From Labyrinthula sp. Ha (Eukaryota > Sar > Bigyra > Labyrinthulida > Labyrinthulaceae): a stretch of DNA of 64,000 nt. Below the pieces are notes generated by a model. That model was not told the origin of the DNA. It saw only the letters and a list, made by a program, of their open reading frames with translations, and made no database searches. Every line of letters starts with the position of its first letter. The first letter of the stretch is position 1. This document shows positions 59,539 through 64,000 of this stretch, piece after piece. Both the position numbers and the translations under genes were made by a program. The stretch covers positions 1 through 64,000 of the forward strand of contig JAALGZ010000035.1 in assembly GCA_015227615.1 (NCBI GenBank), given 5' to 3'.

Positions 59539-62500
59539 AAGATTTTCTGTCACACGGTTGTTTTCTTCTTGTCCCTGAACTCTAAACGAAACATAGTAAA
59601 ATAAGTAAAACCTTTTTTTTCATTTATTATTTTATCTATTTATTTATATTTATTATACAGTTGTCCTTTGAAATATATGTTAATAAACCATCAAAAATAC
59701 ATTTTATTAATTCAATTATTTTAAATAACCGTTTAATATAGTAAAATATGTCTTTTATAGCCATAACAAATGTTCCGGAATTAATTCCATACAACATATC
59801 GAATACTTAATAGATTCAGTTATAGAATAATGTTCCAGATTAAGTAAAACAATATATTCGCTTTTCTGTGTAGAATACAGTTAGGGTTTCTATCGTAATA
59901 AACGTTAACTAACGGTAAGAATAGGTAGAAATATTGCTTAACGTTAAGGAATCAGTTATTAAACGTTTATTAGTGACGAATTAATGTTAGAAAACAAAAG
60001 TGATAACTTTTGGTCTTCCCAAAACACACATAGCAATTTAGTATTGTTCCCTAAATTATATGTTCATAATATATGATACCTATATTCTTTCTCTAAAGGA
60101 ATTGAATTGAAGACAAAACTGACTTAGAAGTAGATTCAACAAAGAATCAACATCATTTTCAAGGTATTTGATATGAAAATCTTTCCGTGACTACTAACCT
60201 TACCTTTGAAGTTATCTCAACTTCAGTTCAAAATAAACCCATGGAAAGTAAATAAATTTTCCAAATACATTTTTCAGATGCTTTTAAGGAACAGATTCTA
60301 CTCTCTAGGAGAAAATGGAACTGATGAAATAGAGGCAATACCATGGTGACAACGAAAACGTAGGATATAAAAATCTAAAATTGTACTTAATAAATATTAC
60401 ATTAAGGTCAATATAGTTCATTTTCTTTGTTTTTTCTTTTAGCCTAGTCTTTTTGCTTTCCCTTACAAACAAACACGTCTTTCAAACAGTTCAGCTAAGC
60501 AAAATCTCCAAAAAATAGAGGACGACTAGTTCTGAACCTTCAGCTAACAATTGAATATTTGTTCATTCCTATATATTATTTGCAGTTATATTCCCACTAC
60601 TTTTTATGTTCACACAAGCAGTTTTTTTTTAACTTGTTTGGTTTTGGCTTTGACCAGCAAGACAAAATTTCGAGTATGTTGAATTTCCCAAAACACAGCA
60701 GTACTTGCCGTTACCTATTATGTTTATCTAGAATTCCATTAAGTTCACGTTAACTCTGTAAAATGATAAGTCTACAATTTTGCTTAACGTTAATAACGGC
60801 GAAGGAAATAATCGGAAAATTAACGTTAGCTATCGTGAAGAACGATATGATAAGCAACCCTAAATACATTTATTCTTGAGGATTTAAACTCTAATCTATT
60901 GTATCAAAAAACTATAATAGTTTTCTTGCTTAGTCTACACTTCAAACCTTTAATATATATATACATCCATAGAATTAATTGACATATCAGTACACATCAA
61001 CACTTTTACAAATATTATAGATGTGAAATTATATTTAGCTGCATTGCCAAACTATTAATAAAAAGCAAATACAAATAAACTAGATTTTCATCTAGTTTCA
61101 CTCTCAATGGGTATTCCCAATGCATAATTTAACCCTTCTTTCAATATACTTCTAGATTTATAAGAGGTTTCTAGTTCCTACACAAGATCCATATGGTACA
61201 GATCCCTAGTAGAGATTAATGTTTCATTTAAATCTAACATCGGCATCTGACTCAATAAAGGTTACATGTTGATACTAAGTACTTAACAATAAATTATTTT
61301 ACGAACACCAGAGCTTTTTCTTGGACTTAACTAATCCTGCGTGAATTCAAATTTTAAAAACTCTTGTTTCAACCATCCTTGCATAGTGCTTTATCCGATT
61401 TACTTTTACCAAACCACCATCATATATTGTCTCACTTGAAATCTCAAATCAGCGTAGGAAAAATTTATATGGAAAAAAGTTTGAGAAATGAATTAACAAT
61501 TCATGCTATAGAATTCTAATTACCAAGGATACGCGCCTTTAACAATTGATTTTAGGTTAATCTTATACTATTTTTTGAAATCAAAAGTTTCAGTAGTAAG
61601 AATCCAGAGAAAATATGCGGAATTGTTTCATAACTCGGTAAAAGTCATAGAGTTATACTCCTGTATGACTAAGTAGGAACTAGAATAGAACCAAATTTTC
61701 AACTAATGTTGAACAGAAATATAGATATTTCGAATTATTTATCTCCAATAGCTAATGAACATTACATCGATATATTATTCATTTTCTCACAGGTATCCAA
61801 AAACTCTTCTGATTACTATCCAAAGAATATTTCTTCAAATGGCTAATCACTTCCTGGTAATTAACTGATTCATAATTTAATTGACGATAGAACACTATTA
61901 GCCATGTCTAATGCAATTATTTTTACAAATATACATAATAACAAGTCACAGAAAAAATATTTTACCCGGTATTAACATACACCGTGAGATTGAAGAATTT
62001 TGACTCAAAGAACGTTTCCGTATTTCTATGCACACAGCTTGCACTATTTAGCTTAGTTTTCCGCGGATGACCCAGGTCATAAAATTAAGTTACGGAAGTG
62101 AAATTCTTATTCATACAGAGTGTTGATATTAATTATCAGCATTAGAGACATGAGGGTAAGTAGTCCCATATCTCTGTTTCAAACTATTTCCTTCAATCTT
62201 GTATTTATTGTGTTTTCTATGGAGTTTCTAGTATTATGTCGGAATGTGTCTCGTCACAAGGAGAAAGCATTGTATTTCACCTTTCCAATCCCAACACAGG
62301 AGTTCAAATTAACAATATGTTCTCTTTTCCACCATTGTAAAGTACATGGGCATTGTAGGCTTCCCTCTTGGTATGATGATACCAGCGAGTCTAAGTATAC
62401 AATACTAATGTTTGACACCTAGGGATGAATATAATCATGATGAATATTTATATTCTAACTAACAAATACCAGAAAAGGTTTCATTAAATTATTCGGATAT

Positions 62501-64000
62501 TTGTTTTTGCTTTAGATTTTATTTTATAGGACAAGCCACGCTTTGGGTTATATTTACTAGATTTCATCGATAAAAAACTGTGTATCACCCAAAAAATTTC
62601 GATATTGTATACTGTCTTGCTGGATGAAATTCATATATATATATCACCCTTCTACTAGTCATGGTATTCATTTTGAATTTAAAACTGAGGATTATCAATT
62701 ATTCTAAGAGCTCTAGAATAAACGAAGGTTGGAAATGGAAATATACTTAAAATTATAAGTTTTGCGCGAGTATATTATTAGAGTCTGCTCCAAAATTATA
62801 CTTTCCTGTCTTTTAGGCTGACTTCCTCCTTTATACCTTTTTATGCAAATCTATTATGATAATTAAAGCTTCTGTGCTATAATACTTTTGTAAATCGTGG
62901 CAAGAACCCAGCCAGTAACAGCCTTTAGGGAAATGCACTTGACATAGCCATCTATTATGAGTTGCTTCTTATAGTACTTTTGTAACATCGTGGCATTGAA
63001 CCAAGCCAGTAACAGCCTTTAGGGAAATGCACTTGACATAGCCATTTCTAGTTGTAATTTATAGTACCTACAACATCAACGTGTTGATTGGCACTTAATG
63101 TATATCAATTATAATAGAAGTCTCAGAAAAAAAGAATACCGAAGTAACTGTAGTACCTGTTTATTATACCATCGATATCTTTAAGATTCGAAAGTTTCAG
63201 TGAACAGAGGCTTTTACATTTGCAGCTCAGATTGTGATATCAAGCCACTAGATAAAATAACGATACATAGATTAAATTAACTTAACCGAGAGTATAATAG
63301 CAAACAAATAAATTATTCTCATATATGCATCTAGGAATGTTTGTTTATATCAAAGATGGAATATCATAATATAAGGGTAATACATCCGATAGTATCGTGT
63401 AAGATGCCTCTTAATTACAGGATTTGAAAAAATACTCACAAGAGGAACTAAGTTTCCTGAAATTGTATCCTATCTGAGCATTTCTATCTTTATTATCTAA
63501 ATAAGTTTATGGTTTTCATGTTACTTGAAGATATAGTTCAACAAGTTGAATCTGATCTAAACACTAATAATCTACAAACGAGTTGATAAACTCTTAACTC
63601 AGCCTAGTTATATTTTCCCCATCTGGTATTGATACAATCATGGAATATACTCCTATAGTACATTGCACCAATTCAGCACAATTCTGTTTGTTGTTTCAAA
63701 ATAAATGTGCTAGATTATTGTGCTAATACATGTATATACTGTTAGTTCATGACTAAGACATCTCCAATAGTAGTTTTTATGCCTCTTTGGTAAGACTTCA
63801 ATATATGGCCGTTTAATCTCTTAGCTATATTCAAGAATCTGATCAATCACCTTATCTACTTCTAGTATTAATGAAGATACTGTGTATAGTTTGTGAATTA
63901 GTTGGTCCTCAAATTTATTTTGGAAAATGATATTAGTATCAGTCAGGATACCTAATAAGAAAATATTAAAATTACATAAAGTCCTTATCATTCACTCATC
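59539..64000. repeat. segmental repeat, copy B (cut by window end)
   Basis: Second copy of 51023-55390, starting 56 bp upstream of the NLP 2 start codon and continuing past the window end. By eye it differs by a single base near the left edge (51070 G against A here) and by one 94-bp insertion at 62951-63044. No gene was supported. Confidence 0.93.
62850..63044. repeat. two diverged tandem units, extra copy only in repeat B
   Basis: 62850-62950 and 62951-63044 both start TCTATTATGA and end ACTTGACATAGCCA, with an identical 40-bp core and a diverged first half. Copy A has only the first unit (about 54334-54434). Confidence 0.85.

Overview
The window is a strongly AT-rich stretch of nuclear DNA from a microbial eukaryote. 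The evidence is a syntaxin-16-type SNARE, an SmD3 spliceosomal protein, a kinesin, microsomal-type P450, RING-H2 proteins, GT-AG introns and the standard stop codons. The most telling trait is intron size: the 14 introns placed from reading frame and homology are only 27-34 nt long (mean about 29.5). Such introns are known in a few protist lineages (Blastocystis near 30 nt, some ciliates shorter). Necrosis-inducing-like (NLP/NPP1) secreted proteins are known from oomycetes, fungi and bacteria. I cannot name the lineage from this window.

Layout: 1-5033 is a young, whole-looking Ty1/copia LTR element on the minus strand. 5034-10020 is a gene desert. 10021-19535 is a tight cluster: purple acid phosphatase (+), kinesin (-), cytochrome P450 (-), dicarboxylate/amino acid:cation symporter (-) and an OTU-fold protease (+). 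19536-23760 is a desert with coding scraps. 23761-25402 is an FAD/NAD(P) oxidoreductase (MDAR/AIF-like, three exons). 25403-28996 is a desert. 28997-30373 holds syntaxin-16 and SmD3, tail to tail. 30374-33425 is a desert. 33426-36515 holds a lipase, a 2-oxoglutarate/Fe(II) oxygenase and a small membrane protein. About 37060-39570 is a decayed LINE. 39905-45221 is a desert with decayed coding pieces. 45222-49954 holds two short RING-H2 paralogues, each hidden by three tiny introns and an 11-nt microexon. They flank a 660-residue gene with a coiled-coil / hydrophobic hairpin / coiled-coil / fascin-like beta-trefoil layout. 50182-64000 is an NLP array: two NLP genes 8.5 kb apart, each followed (upstream of its start codon) by a nearly identical repeat of at least 4.4 kb.

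Genes sit in compact convergent or head-to-tail groups (25-41 bp between stops, or between stop and start) separated by several-kilobase AT-rich deserts holding transposon and gene debris. The right-hand third (RING pair, pore-former-like 660-residue protein, NLP tandem array, recent segmental duplication) looks like an accessory, fast-changing region. The left two thirds hold mostly housekeeping and metabolic genes.
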